From: an uncultured Roseburia sp.
GTDB taxonomy: Bacteria; Bacillota; Clostridia; Lachnospirales; Lachnospiraceae
DNA: 60,254 nt
Reading direction: 5' to 3'
Assembly (NCBI GenBank): GCA_900539115.1
Contig: UQAQ01000014.1
Coordinates: 1-60,254 of the forward strand
Made by a program: the position numbers and the translations under genes. A model generated the notes under the pieces. It was not told the DNA's origin, searched no databases, and was given only the letters and a program-made list of their open reading frames with translations. Below, piece after piece: positions 1 to 9,449 of this stretch; the first letter of the stretch is position 1; the number at the start of each line of letters is the position of its first letter.

Positions 1-60
1 TATTAAGTCGTCAAACTCATATACATCATACGGGGAGATTTTATTTATTGCAAATTTCAT
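1..60 (-). CDS. Partial unknown protein, N-terminus only
   Basis: An ATG at 60 (complement) opens a reading frame of 20 codons that runs off the left edge. It begins MKFAINKISPYDVY. It follows the stop of the DUF4139-type gene by 15 bases, the same tight spacing seen throughout this array, so it is probably the next gene of the operon. The ribosome binding site is weak and no domain can be recognised from 20 residues. Confidence 0.4.
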   Translation of the reverse strand, partial: MKFAINKISPYDVYEFDDLI

Positions 61-75
61 GTTCTATAGGAATGC

Positions 76-1929
76 TTATATGCATTCATAATTCTGCTTT
101 GACGGATGAGTAATTGTGTAGCAAAGTTCCAGCTCACAATCCTTTTCCGCTTCAAGTGATACATTCCAAGTGCAGACTCCTGTGCCGGAATTTATGTCTG
201 CGCCACTGGAGGTTTTCACTTCAATCTGTACATCCGGATCCGAAGTAATTGGAACACGATCCAATACCTGCAGGCGGATAGGACGTTTCAGATCATTTTT
301 TACGCTTATGACATACTCATAATTTTCAATGGTCTTTCCCTGCAATTTCTTTTCATTTTCATCATTTTTGCGAAGAGTGCGTTTTACGGTTACGCCTTTG
401 GCACATCCCAGTACTACCTGCTTATCGAGTTCTTTCGACGTGAGAAAAAGTGTTCTCGTATATTCGCCATCAAGATACACCTTAGCATTGCCGGTAAGCA
501 CATCGCATTTTTGCAATTCCGTCAACCGAATTGCCATATATTCTGCAGAATCATTTTCCGGTATGGCAAAATAATATGGCTGCACATTGATTTTCTGTTT
601 CCAAATGATGATCTTTTCTTTCACCTTTTTCGACAATGATATCTGATTTTGCAGATGATATTCATGGCGAACAGATGTCTCCGTTTCCTTGATCTCAATT
701 GGCTCCGGATTAAATGTGTGTTCAATATCAAAATTAATCGTTTCCGAACTCTGTGCCTGTGACGGGAAAGGTATTTCGCCATCGGATCCAATCTGTGCAA
801 TTTGTTTATCATCTTCAAACTGTGCCCCCAATGGAAATTCACTTGGTTCCGGCATAAACATAGGTTTCGGAATCTTCTTTACCAAGGTCATCGGTTTTAA
901 CCCTTCCAGAATATAAGGATCAAACGCCTGCGTAATTCCTGTAGACACTGTAAGATTAACATTTTCCCATGGTTCATCGCTCGTCTTATCAATATTCGCA
1001 TACAGATAGACATTTGCCTGCGTTTCTCCGGATTCTACCCGAATTTCATAAGAGGGCGACCATGTCGCCTCACGAGATTCATACTCCATGTCGAGACAAT
1101 ACGACTGTCCCGGCTCTGCAAGCAGAACAAGTTTCAAGCACTTTTCCCCATAATCATTTAAGTGCTTTTCTACCGTTTTCTCTTCATTTGCTTCCGTCAG
1201 CTCCGCATACTTATTTCTGCATTCAATAAGCTGCTCTCGTATCTTTTGTTGCTTTTCCAATATCTGCATAAATTTAGCAGACTCTTCCTCGACGTTGCAT
1301 TCTTTCTTTTGCTTTTTTAATTTTTTCCGGCAATTCTTTTTTATCGACTCCCACATATCAAACTGTTCCATCAAATAACCGCTTTGCACGTTAATGTCTT
1401 CCATCTGTTTTTCCCACAATTTTTTCTCTTGTAAGTCTTCGGTCTCTGCCATTTTTTCCTGTTCCTCTACTTCTTTGGCTTTTTCCTCCGAAACCCAATA
1501 CACAGAAGCTTGCGAAAAACATGTTAAGCCTTTCGATACCCGAATATGCACATCATCCACTCTATGTGATGGAATGTCCGTAATGTAAATCGTACTTTGC
1601 TCCTCTGTCGGAGAAAACGTCACACGACGGATTGTCTTCGTTCCACCCGGGTAAACAATTACACTAAGTACTTTAGATTCGTATCTCTCCTTCTTTGTTA
1701 AAATAACCGGATCCGGATTTGTCCAAAAGTCATTATGCGTATCCATTATAAATGGTTGCACCTCATTCGAAACAGGCTCCGGCAGAATATTATCCATCAA
1801 TGGAGAATCCTCCGGAGGCGTTACCATCGGTGCTGGCATTTCTGTCGGTTCCCATATCATACAATGTGGACAATAATCGTATTTTTCACTGTCATAAATA
1901 TGTCCTTGTGCGCATCTTGTCAAATTCAT
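76..1929 (-). CDS. DUF4140/DUF4139-type protein with N-terminal zinc-knuckle tag
   Basis: 617 residues. Residues 6-23 form a CAQGHxYD...CPHC tag, almost identical to that of the FHA protein at 27262-28089. After a Pro/acidic linker come a DUF4140-like beta domain (about 85-145), a charged coiled coil (about 148-250) and a DUF4139 domain (about 265-612) with the family's WSPSYEIR motif and a VLDRVPIT..W...L ending. DUF4139 proteins (MucoidY inhibitor A-like) are widespread but of unclear function. No signal peptide or membrane segment is visible, so it is probably cytoplasmic. A GGGAG site precedes the ATG. Fusion to the zinc tag ties it to the FHA/kinase system. Family call confident, role unknown. 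Confidence 0.8.
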   Translation of the reverse strand: MNLTRCAQGHIYDSEKYDYCPHCMIWEPTEMPAPMVTPPEDSPLMDNILPEPVSNEVQPFIMDTHNDFWTNPDPVILTKKERYESKVLSVIVYPGGTKTIRRVTFSPTEEQSTIYITDIPSHRVDDVHIRVSKGLTCFSQASVYWVSEEKAKEVEEQEKMAETEDLQEKKLWEKQMEDINVQSGYLMEQFDMWESIKKNCRKKLKKQKKECNVEEESAKFMQILEKQQKIREQLIECRNKYAELTEANEEKTVEKHLNDYGEKCLKLVLLAEPGQSYCLDMEYESREATWSPSYEIRVESGETQANVYLYANIDKTSDEPWENVNLTVSTGITQAFDPYILEGLKPMTLVKKIPKPMFMPEPSEFPLGAQFEDDKQIAQIGSDGEIPFPSQAQSSETINFDIEHTFNPEPIEIKETETSVRHEYHLQNQISLSKKVKEKIIIWKQKINVQPYYFAIPENDSAEYMAIRLTELQKCDVLTGNAKVYLDGEYTRTLFLTSKELDKQVVLGCAKGVTVKRTLRKNDENEKKLQGKTIENYEYVISVKNDLKRPIRLQVLDRVPITSDPDVQIEVKTSSGADINSGTGVCTWNVSLEAEKDCELELCYTITHPSKQNYECI

Positions 1930-1944
1930 AATTTTCGCTCCCTT

Positions 1945-4098
1945 CTATTTTTTTAATTTTATTAAAAATCTTTTTCCTGCTTTTTTAATCACTTTTACTT
2001 TGAGCACTTTCTGCACTCTGCTTCCATCCATCGCCTTTGCCGTAATACTTACTATCTTTCCGATGCCTGCCTTTTTGATCGTCAACTTCCCTTTGGAATT
2101 TACCGACACATATTTTTTATTACTGCTCGACCACGTTATCTTTTTGATGGATGCCTTTTTATCTACTGTCGCTTTCAATCTCAGCCTTTTTATCTTGTAA
2201 TATCCGGAATGATTTTTTATCGTAATCTTTCTTGCAAATACAAAATCGTCGTCCTCGATATCATCTGAAATTACGTCATCTTCCTCCGGTGAATCTGCCA
2301 TTTTATCAATCGTTTCTTTCGAAGAAGGTGTCTGAGACGGAGCCGCGGATGTCTCCGGTGTTGAGTCTTGCGTCTCTTCCGGCTGTTTGCTTTCTTCTGC
2401 GGAAGAATCGTCTTTATGCAGCCATTTTGCCAATACCTGATTCAAACCACCAAGCATGGTACTATTTACCTTTTCTACATCAAACGGAAGTTCCATGACA
2501 AATCCGCAAGAAAGATCCGCGATACTATTATCATTCCATTGTCCGCTTTTTCTTCTTATCTGACCATAATCCTCTCCGTCTCCGTAATCATTTGGCTCAT
2601 TTGGCTCCCAATTGGTATATGTTACTTTTTCACCACTTGACCAGACAAAACTTCCTTCTTTTTCTGTGTCATTTATGCCTATATGATACGAATAACGTTT
2701 TCCATCTGCGATAAATTCTTCCATTATCTTTTGCTCTTCCTCGGTATTAATAGCAAGAAGATAACCCAGATGTTTTTTACAAAAAGCATTTGCTTCATCC
2801 CATGTCATAATATCTTCATATCTTACGTAAGTATGTCCGTTATAAATAATTGCCTTATCTCCTGTTAAATCATTTTTTACTTCCACATCATCCGCAATTA
2901 TCATCGTGGCATTTCCTGCATTGTCATATGCATAAATATGTGTGTGATATATCCCTCTTTCGTACTTATGATCCGAGTCTTTTACTCGAAAAGTATACGT
3001 ATCTCCCTCGTTTGTTCCACTTGCTGCTGCATTGGTTATCCAATCCTGACGCAGATCATCTTGTCCATCCTTCTCCGTCCACGTCGGAAATTGAACACGA
3101 TTGATTCCTTTATCATCTGTCGCTGTGCAAGTCACGGTATATCCGGTATTATCGATATCTGTTATCTCTACATCCTTAATTACCGGTGCGGTACGATCGA
3201 TGTAAACACAACTATCTGAGATTGCTTTACTTCCCCAATTTCCGGCTGCGTCGTATGCGTAAATGTGCGTCATATAATTTCCTTGACGGGCACCTGACTT
3301 CAATGAACTGATATTTACTCTGCAGGATGCCGTATTTCCACTCACAGAACCCTCCAGCCATACGGCGTTATCACCGGTGTGTATATCATTACACCAAGAA
3401 GGAAACTTTACTGCTGTCACTCCGACATTATCTGAAACCGTACAAGTAATCGTATATCCATCTTTATTTACGTCTGTAATACGAACATCGCCAATACTTG
3501 GCTTCTCTGTATCAGAATTATAAGTTGCGGTCCAAGGTGCCGAATAAATCGTGTAACTTGACATGCTCGTTGTATTGATAGAACGTCCCCAGCTGATCTT
3601 ACATCTTCCACCGGCATTGGCTTCTCCAAGTGTGATCGTCGTTCCGTTTCTTCCAATGATCATCGCCCAATGTCCATAAGAAGCATCTGCTCCTGCTCCA
3701 TAATAATGAATGACATCGCCGCACTTTGCATTTCCGATAGAACCGCGTCCCCACGATGTGTAGGTTGAGCCATAAAGATCATATCCCAGTTTTTTTGCAA
3801 ATCCATTACACTGCATACCGCCGCTAAAGGAATTGCAATCATACCCTCCGACACCTACATTTCCGTTATGTGTATTACATGGCGTCCAGGTATAGCCGTC
3901 CGGATTGTTGCATCCACCGACATCGTTATAGCCGGAATATCTGTGTCCACTTCGGACAACATGATTCCAATATGCTCCGTTTGGAAATTTATTCTGCAGA
4001 TCTACAATGCTTGTGGCATTTGCGCTTACCTGCATTCCTAAAACGGAAAAAAACATAACTACAAGTACCATCATTATTTTTTGAATTTTCGCTTTCAT
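1945..4098 (-). CDS. Secreted CHAP-like amidase with GBS-Bsp-like repeats and a C-type lectin domain
   Basis: 717 residues. Signal peptide 1-28. A CHAP/NlpC-like cysteine peptidase domain (about 35-195) has a likely catalytic Cys97 in MQCNGFAKKLG and His143 in GHWAMIIG. Two GBS-Bsp-like Ig modules follow (about 200-300 and 304-405), then a C-type lectin-like domain (about 417-537) with the WND calcium/sugar-site motif at 521-523 and NWEPNEPND. After an acidic/Pro/Thr linker comes a basic Big2-like Ig domain (about 640-710). The family suggests peptidoglycan hydrolysis with glycan binding outside the cell; this is inferred. AGGAGG precedes the ATG. No LPXTG anchor is present. The 130-base gap upstream is the largest inside the array and shows no convincing promoter or terminator. 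Confidence 0.85.
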   Translation of the reverse strand: MKAKIQKIMMVLVVMFFSVLGMQVSANATSIVDLQNKFPNGAYWNHVVRSGHRYSGYNDVGGCNNPDGYTWTPCNTHNGNVGVGGYDCNSFSGGMQCNGFAKKLGYDLYGSTYTSWGRGSIGNAKCGDVIHYYGAGADASYGHWAMIIGRNGTTITLGEANAGGRCKISWGRSINTTSMSSYTIYSAPWTATYNSDTEKPSIGDVRITDVNKDGYTITCTVSDNVGVTAVKFPSWCNDIHTGDNAVWLEGSVSGNTASCRVNISSLKSGARQGNYMTHIYAYDAAGNWGSKAISDSCVYIDRTAPVIKDVEITDIDNTGYTVTCTATDDKGINRVQFPTWTEKDGQDDLRQDWITNAAASGTNEGDTYTFRVKDSDHKYERGIYHTHIYAYDNAGNATMIIADDVEVKNDLTGDKAIIYNGHTYVRYEDIMTWDEANAFCKKHLGYLLAINTEEEQKIMEEFIADGKRYSYHIGINDTEKEGSFVWSSGEKVTYTNWEPNEPNDYGDGEDYGQIRRKSGQWNDNSIADLSCGFVMELPFDVEKVNSTMLGGLNQVLAKWLHKDDSSAEESKQPEETQDSTPETSAAPSQTPSSKETIDKMADSPEEDDVISDDIEDDDFVFARKITIKNHSGYYKIKRLRLKATVDKKASIKKITWSSSNKKYVSVNSKGKLTIKKAGIGKIVSITAKAMDGSRVQKVLKVKVIKKAGKRFLIKLKK

Positions 4099-4227
4099 AA
4101 TAGAATCCTCCTTTGATAAACGTTCTACTTTGTTTCTGTATCCAGCATACCAAAGAAGGATCTACTTGAGGAAAAAATGTCAAAACTAACTTGTATTATG
4201 TTATTTTTGAATTATTAAATTATATTA

Positions 4228-5556
4228 TCAGTCTCCCAAACGGAGTTTATTGCTTCCATCTGCCAGTGACAAAATCGTTCCTGCCGGATACTCCATCGCC
4301 TGATCTTTCGGAAGTCTTGCCCCATTGACAAAGGTTCCGTTAGACGAATGATCTTTTACAATGTAAGTATTTTTCTGTGCATTGTAGCGGATACTGCAGT
4401 GAATATTACTTACATGTGGCGCACCATTGATTACTATCTGACATCTCGTCGGATTTGCCCCTACAATAATCTTATTTTCCTCCGGGAACTTATAACCCGG
4501 TACATTGGCATTTCCTTCAATGCATCGTACACGACCCAATTGCTGAACCGGCGGCTGTGGAATCGGTTCCGGTTTTACTACTTTTTTAGGCTTTTGCTCT
4601 GTTACAAATTGATTCAATCCACCAGGGCCGTTAGGAATGTCGCCATATCCGCCAGGGCCATTAGGAATGTCACCGTATCCGCCAGGACCATTAGGAATGT
4701 TACCATATCCGCCAGAGCCATTAGGAATGTCGCCGTATCCACCTATTCCTCCTGAATAGCTTCCACCACCAAGATTACTTGGTCCATTTACTACATCATT
4801 CTGTTGACTATTTCCTACTGTCATAGTAACAATAGCCATCACAAGGATAAGAAGGAACAATATAAATGTGGTAAGAAGACCACCTCCACGGAAAACTTTC
4901 CAAACCATTTTTGCCGCATCTAACGCAACATGTTCATAATCACTTCCCATTTTATCTACAATGCTATTTTTTATGAAATATGGTACAAAGAAATAGAATA
5001 TTGCTGTTATTCCCAATCCTATTACTGAAAAACATAGGCCGATAATGGCCATTATATTTTTATTCCAGCGCAGGCAGAACGCCAGTATATATAATGCGAT
5101 AAATATCAGCGGCGTAAAGTAAACAATTGTCATTACAACTCGTATGGCATTATATTTTGCATACATATCTAATGCTTCTTTATCCGAATCAGATAACTTA
5201 TCTTCATCCTTTTCCTGATATTTTTCGATTTCCTTTAATGCTTCATCCGGCCAAAAACTTCCGCTTATAAACTGCATTCCACTTATTGGAAAATTAATGC
5301 CCCCAATATCCTCAAATTGCTCATCATATTTTTCAATTTGCTTATCACGTTCATCATCAAGATCATTTAACTCATCTTTAAATTTCTTACCAAGTTCTTC
5401 ATCATCTTGATACTTTTCCATGAATGCTTCCTCATATCTTACCATCTTTTGCCCTGTCGGATTTAACACAGGGAAAAACATACTAATCGTAACCCCTGCC
5501 AGCAATACGACAAGTGCGATCATTTGCCATAAGTTCATTGTCTTTTTTTGTTCCAT
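4228..5556 (-). CDS. Multi-pass membrane protein with C-terminal FHA domain
   Basis: 442 residues from the chosen start. An in-frame ATG 15 bases upstream contains the GGAGG that serves as ribosome site for this ATG, so the inner start is preferred. A membrane segment near the N-terminus is followed by a charged, Asp/Glu/Lys-rich loop of about 110 residues, three further membrane segments, a Gly-rich linker with four GGYGDIPNGP decapeptides, and a C-terminal FHA domain (about 345-440). The FHA domain has IIVGANPTRCQIVI, SNIHCSIRY and SSNGTFVNGARL, the phosphothreonine-binding signature. It is probably a membrane-bound reader of kinase output. The architecture matches the protein at 11854-13149. 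Confidence 0.85.
   Translation of the reverse strand: MEQKKTMNLWQMIALVVLLAGVTISMFFPVLNPTGQKMVRYEEAFMEKYQDDEELGKKFKDELNDLDDERDKQIEKYDEQFEDIGGINFPISGMQFISGSFWPDEALKEIEKYQEKDEDKLSDSDKEALDMYAKYNAIRVVMTIVYFTPLIFIALYILAFCLRWNKNIMAIIGLCFSVIGLGITAIFYFFVPYFIKNSIVDKMGSDYEHVALDAAKMVWKVFRGGGLLTTFILFLLILVMAIVTMTVGNSQQNDVVNGPSNLGGGSYSGGIGGYGDIPNGSGGYGNIPNGPGGYGDIPNGPGGYGDIPNGPGGLNQFVTEQKPKKVVKPEPIPQPPVQQLGRVRCIEGNANVPGYKFPEENKIIVGANPTRCQIVINGAPHVSNIHCSIRYNAQKNTYIVKDHSSNGTFVNGARLPKDQAMEYPAGTILSLADGSNKLRLGD
4617..4742 (-). repeat. 30-bp in-frame tandem repeat encoding GGYGDIPNGP
   Basis: About four 30-bp copies inside the FHA membrane protein gene encode a flexible Gly/Pro linker. Copies differ mainly at third positions, so the amino acid repeat is kept while the DNA has drifted. 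Copy number could vary between strains. Confidence 0.85.
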
Positions 5557-5586
5557 AACTTTATCCTCCATTTTTTTAATTTATTA

Positions 5587-6456
5587 TCATACCAATTCAA
5601 ACATCTGACGGTTCGTTCCAAAGTAAAATCTTGTCAATGGAGCGCAGGGATACGGAGTATTTTCCGGGATCCGTCTGCCGTCATTGAGAAATGTTCCGTT
5701 GGTAGAACAATCTGTAATATAATACATTTTTTGTTCCGGTATGTATTCCACCATGCAATGCTGTCTGCTTATCTTCGGATCATGAAATAGAATGTTACTT
5801 GCTTGTAAACTCGTGCCGAGAACCAACTTTTCACAAGGAAACATCGGGAAAAAATTTCCTCGATAATCACCCTCAATTGCCAGAAGTCCGATTCTTTTTC
5901 CCTGCGGTAACGGCATCTCATTTTTCTGATCCAATGCCTGTTCGATCTGCCGGACAAGAACATTATCTTTTACGTCCTTTTCGCGGGTCGTCTGCAGCAT
6001 TTCGCTTTCTGTTTTTACAAAATTTGTAATTTTCTTGATCCTGCTAAATGCCACAATGCCGAGAATCGATGTTGCCAGCATAAACAAGTCATACAATATC
6101 CAAAGAAAAAGATATTTGGATAAGAGATATTGTCCCACGATTCCGATACATAACTTGGTAAAGGTAAGTAATACCGCCGTTATCTGATGGAAGGTGTAGA
6201 CCACTTTATCTCTTTTTTCCAAATCCCACAAAATGCAGCCGGCGTGAATATGAAGCATTAGGATTCCCAGCAGAATCGAAAGAACCATAATACATCCACC
6301 ATTTATCACAAATGTCATGCCGCCTTCCAGCATTCCAGATGCTATGATAAGTAAAATCCAAGCTAATGCGGTGGCGGCAAAACACACCGAAAATATAGCT
6401 GCTAACGTGAAATAGCAAACAGACACAAACTTGTAAAACCCTGTTCCTTTTTGCAT
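5587..6456 (-). CDS. Membrane protein with C-terminal FHA domain
   Basis: 289 residues from the chosen start. An ATG 21 bases upstream precedes the GAGGTGG that fits this ATG, so the inner start is used. Four hydrophobic segments fill roughly residues 10-145. A basic linker leads to an FHA domain (about 205-285) with LVLGTSLQASNILF, KISRQHCMVEY and STNGTFLNDGRRI, all hallmarks of an intact phosphothreonine-binding FHA. The domain should face the cytoplasm and dock phosphorylated partners, presumably targets of the locus kinases. It lies 15 bases upstream of the ORF frame of the next FHA gene. Confidence 0.83.
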   Translation of the reverse strand: MQKGTGFYKFVSVCYFTLAAIFSVCFAATALAWILLIIASGMLEGGMTFVINGGCIMVLSILLGILMLHIHAGCILWDLEKRDKVVYTFHQITAVLLTFTKLCIGIVGQYLLSKYLFLWILYDLFMLATSILGIVAFSRIKKITNFVKTESEMLQTTREKDVKDNVLVRQIEQALDQKNEMPLPQGKRIGLLAIEGDYRGNFFPMFPCEKLVLGTSLQASNILFHDPKISRQHCMVEYIPEQKMYYITDCSTNGTFLNDGRRIPENTPYPCAPLTRFYFGTNRQMFELV

Positions 6457-6540
6457 TTTTTCCACCTCTTTCTTCATTATTGTAACAAGAAAATCAGGTG
6501 TTTTTGAAATATGTAAAAAAGAACCTGTTTTTTGTTATTT

Positions 6541-7122
6541 TTAAACGGGATAATGAAAATCGAATTTATTGTTTTGATTCAATGTTCCATCCAAGGAACC
6601 TACCCCAACTTTTACCCTCGATTCTGAGTTATTAAAGTAAAAATGCAACCGTTTTCCCTTACAGGCATTTGATTCAAACTCGGATTCTACCTCTTGAATT
6701 GTTTTTCCAAGATAATTCTCCATTTCCTGCAGCACCACACTATCCATCTGATCATAAGTTACATCATTCATATTAGGTACTTTTGCTCCCAGATTGGCAA
6801 CTGTAACACAAAAGGCACTTGCTACAGAATCCACCGCAGCTCTGTCGTTTGATTCCCGTTCGCTCTCAAATCCAAATAAATCGCTATCATCTCCAGAATC
6901 CTCCGAATTATAATCCCCATAATCATCCGAATCATAGAGATCACTGTCATCGTCGTAATTATACGGACTGACTGATTCCGGCGAACCGCTATTTCCATTT
7001 ACGGAATTGACAAATGTGTCGATATCGTCTGTTGTAAACGTCGTAGCTTTGTTCTTTCCGCAGCTGCACAGTGCAAAACATGCACCGCACACAAGAACTG
7101 CCACTATGATTTGTTTTTTCAT
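6541..7122 (-). CDS. Acidic lipoprotein of unknown function
   Basis: 193 residues starting at the ATG that has AGGAGGG 8 bases upstream; a longer frame exists but lacks this site. A hydrophobic N-terminus ends in a lipobox-like LCSC (Cys about 21 from the start), so it is predicted to be lipidated on the outer face. An Asp/Ser/Tyr-rich acidic stretch of about 50 residues follows, then a compact C-terminal part of about 100 residues ending in a beta-rich KVGVGSLDGT segment. I do not recognise the family. It sits between a CarboxypepD-like membrane protein and an FHA membrane protein. Confidence 0.7.
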   Translation of the reverse strand: MKKQIIVAVLVCGACFALCSCGKNKATTFTTDDIDTFVNSVNGNSGSPESVSPYNYDDDSDLYDSDDYGDYNSEDSGDDSDLFGFESERESNDRAAVDSVASAFCVTVANLGAKVPNMNDVTYDQMDSVVLQEMENYLGKTIQEVESEFESNACKGKRLHFYFNNSESRVKVGVGSLDGTLNQNNKFDFHYPV

Positions 7123-7154
7123 TTCTTTCCCTCCTTGTATAGGTATCGTCCGTC

Positions 7155-9437
7155 TTATTTTGCACTGGACCACCAGGTCTTGTTTCCAATCGCATCATAA
7201 TAACGCTGAGTCGGGATGACATTGCCATCGCGAATTTCAAATACTTCCCAGATCACTCCCGGGCGATTGGTCGGTACAAAGAATGTCTGCAACAATCCCT
7301 TTTTCCCATACACACGCACGGTCGCATTGGAATTTGACATCTCGTAACTCTCTTCCTGATTTTGGCAACAATTGGTAAAGTCTGCCACGTAGAATTTATA
7401 CTGACCGCGTTTTAACTTGTAGATAGAAGTCGTTTCCGGTCCGTATCCATCGGTATCATCAACGTCAAGAGCCGCCGAATAATCGCTGTTTGACATCTTA
7501 TAATAGCAAATATGATAATCCTCTTCGAAGGATGCCGGCACAAAGAGATGTGAATCCAGATCCCGCGGGGTATCTCCCCAGGTAAGTACGACTCGGAACT
7601 CATCTTTTCCCAATTTCGGTGTCGCATAAATATCAATATTGTTCTCACTCACAGGCGACACAAAAATCGAAGAATACGTAACCATATATCGGTTGCGGGT
7701 CATCTCAATCGTATACATTCCCGGCTGCAGATTTACCGTACACGAATAATCGATATGCTCCATCTCGTATACAGTTTCTCCATCGGTATTATTAGCTCCT
7801 TTGCGGATCTTGACATCTACATTTTCCAATTGTTCCATGCCATAACCATCTGAATCACGGTTCAACGCATCGTAAAAAGATAAATAACAATCGTATTCAT
7901 TTTCATTCTGCTCTGCCATCGAAATCGTCTCCTGATAGATTCCGATCTGGTCTGTGTCCGAATCGATATGGTACAATGTTTCCGGCATATAGGACTCTTT
8001 TTCAAATGAAATTTCATAACTCATTTTGCGCGCCGGAACATAAATTTCATAATATCCTTCCTCGTTCGTGTTTCCCTGAAACACTTCCGAGCCGGAATCT
8101 GTCGACTTCAATTTTACCGATGCTTGATCCATCGCATCGCCATTCTGGTCATTTACATAACCCCGTATGGAACTGACACCTTCGGAACTTGTCACTTTAT
8201 TCAATGTGTTGTAAGCGGCATTGAGTACCTGAATCTCTTTTTCATCAAATCGATTCTGGCGTTCTTTGCTGCATTTGGCATATTCTTTGATGCCCGCATG
8301 TCCACCAAGTGCCTTCTTCTCGATATTTCCGTAGCAATAATTGTGCTCGCCGCTGTCATCTACCACACGCCAGTTTACCAGGGTATCTTTATGGAAAAGA
8401 TACCGCTCGCCCTTTTTGCTGATCTGTGCATAGTCCGGAACATAATTAACATCCTTGTGCACAAATACAAAATTGACGGCACCTTTATCCGTAAAATAAT
8501 ACTCCGTGATTTCCAGAATCTTATCCATATGTTCGATGCTTACGATCTTATTGATCACATCCGTTTCCGGATTATGGTAAATCTCGTACTCCATCTGATT
8601 GCCGGTTTTTGCATTTTTAAACTGCTTCTTTTCAATCCGATAGGAATTGATTTTTCCATCCTTGTCACTTTCCTGTGAAACATCTTCCAATGTGTAAAAC
8701 AATTTCCTATCCCATTTGTATTTTTTGCTCCGCTTGGCCGGCTGCTTATTTTGCGGGGTCAGATCGATATTATAATCATCTGCCGCCGTCGAAGCGACTG
8801 AGACAACACCCTGATCCGAAGTCACATCTTCTTTGTGAGCGCCATTTAATCCCTGTACACGGTATACCAGATCATCCTGAGAAGACCGCGTCGCGACAGC
8901 ACAATTCGTCGTAATCGAAGGATCGTCTTTGTCTGTCGCCGTGAGCACACTATTGACGCTGTAATCATTGATAACAACTCGGCCATTGCTCCCTACGATA
9001 ACCTGATCGGAATTTGCCGACCACACTACATTGGCCGGATCAATCCCCTGACAGGTCAGATATTTTGACATGTCCGTTTCCTGATTGACTTCGATCTCAT
9101 AGGATTGTGCCGTAAATTTCAATTCTCCCGGCACATTAACCTCCGGCGCCTCTGTCTCCTGGGCTTTGTCGTCCTTCGAAGAGTGCCGCCTGCTGCGGTT
9201 GTCCGAGGAAAATACAAATATTACCAATGCGATCATAATAATGACCACTACTCCACTGGAAACACAGGCCGCAATCACCGCGCCTTTGGATCGTTTTGGC
9301 GGAGTTTCCATACCGGACCGGCTTAAATTTCTAGCATTTGAAGCCGTTATTTTATTGTTTGTCATCGATGCTCCGCAGTTTGCACAGAAAGAATATGCAT
9401 CGTCCACGGCGGCACCACAATTTTTACAATAACGCAT
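7155..9437 (-). CDS. Zinc-ribbon membrane protein with carboxypeptidase-regulatory-like and YfaP-like domains
   Basis: 760 residues. An N-terminal zinc ribbon (CKNCG...CANCG, residues 4-21) is followed by one membrane segment (about 52-76), placing the rest outside. The exported part has a Big2-like Ig domain (about 100-180), a middle domain of unknown type, a carboxypeptidase-regulatory-like beta domain (about 425-505, SIRGYVNDQNGDAMDQASV) and a C-terminal domain containing LTWGDTPRDLDSHL and DDTDGYGPE, which resembles the DUF2135/YfaP type. It could carry an extracellular signal to a cytosolic zinc ribbon. No enzyme motif is seen. Confidence 0.72.
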   Translation of the reverse strand: MRYCKNCGAAVDDAYSFCANCGASMTNNKITASNARNLSRSGMETPPKRSKGAVIAACVSSGVVVIIMIALVIFVFSSDNRSRRHSSKDDKAQETEAPEVNVPGELKFTAQSYEIEVNQETDMSKYLTCQGIDPANVVWSANSDQVIVGSNGRVVINDYSVNSVLTATDKDDPSITTNCAVATRSSQDDLVYRVQGLNGAHKEDVTSDQGVVSVASTAADDYNIDLTPQNKQPAKRSKKYKWDRKLFYTLEDVSQESDKDGKINSYRIEKKQFKNAKTGNQMEYEIYHNPETDVINKIVSIEHMDKILEITEYYFTDKGAVNFVFVHKDVNYVPDYAQISKKGERYLFHKDTLVNWRVVDDSGEHNYCYGNIEKKALGGHAGIKEYAKCSKERQNRFDEKEIQVLNAAYNTLNKVTSSEGVSSIRGYVNDQNGDAMDQASVKLKSTDSGSEVFQGNTNEEGYYEIYVPARKMSYEISFEKESYMPETLYHIDSDTDQIGIYQETISMAEQNENEYDCYLSFYDALNRDSDGYGMEQLENVDVKIRKGANNTDGETVYEMEHIDYSCTVNLQPGMYTIEMTRNRYMVTYSSIFVSPVSENNIDIYATPKLGKDEFRVVLTWGDTPRDLDSHLFVPASFEEDYHICYYKMSNSDYSAALDVDDTDGYGPETTSIYKLKRGQYKFYVADFTNCCQNQEESYEMSNSNATVRVYGKKGLLQTFFVPTNRPGVIWEVFEIRDGNVIPTQRYYDAIGNKTWWSSAK

Positions 9438-9449
9438 AATTCCTCTTTT

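Noticed and set aside
4099..4227. Internal promoter before the amidase/lectin gene
   Set aside because: A TTGACA occurs on the minus strand but no -10 lies at 16-18 bases, so it was not annotated.
8124..8678. 184-codon plus-strand frame opposite the YfaP-like gene
   Set aside because: It lies entirely antisense to a well-supported gene, has no ribosome site and no recognisable domain.
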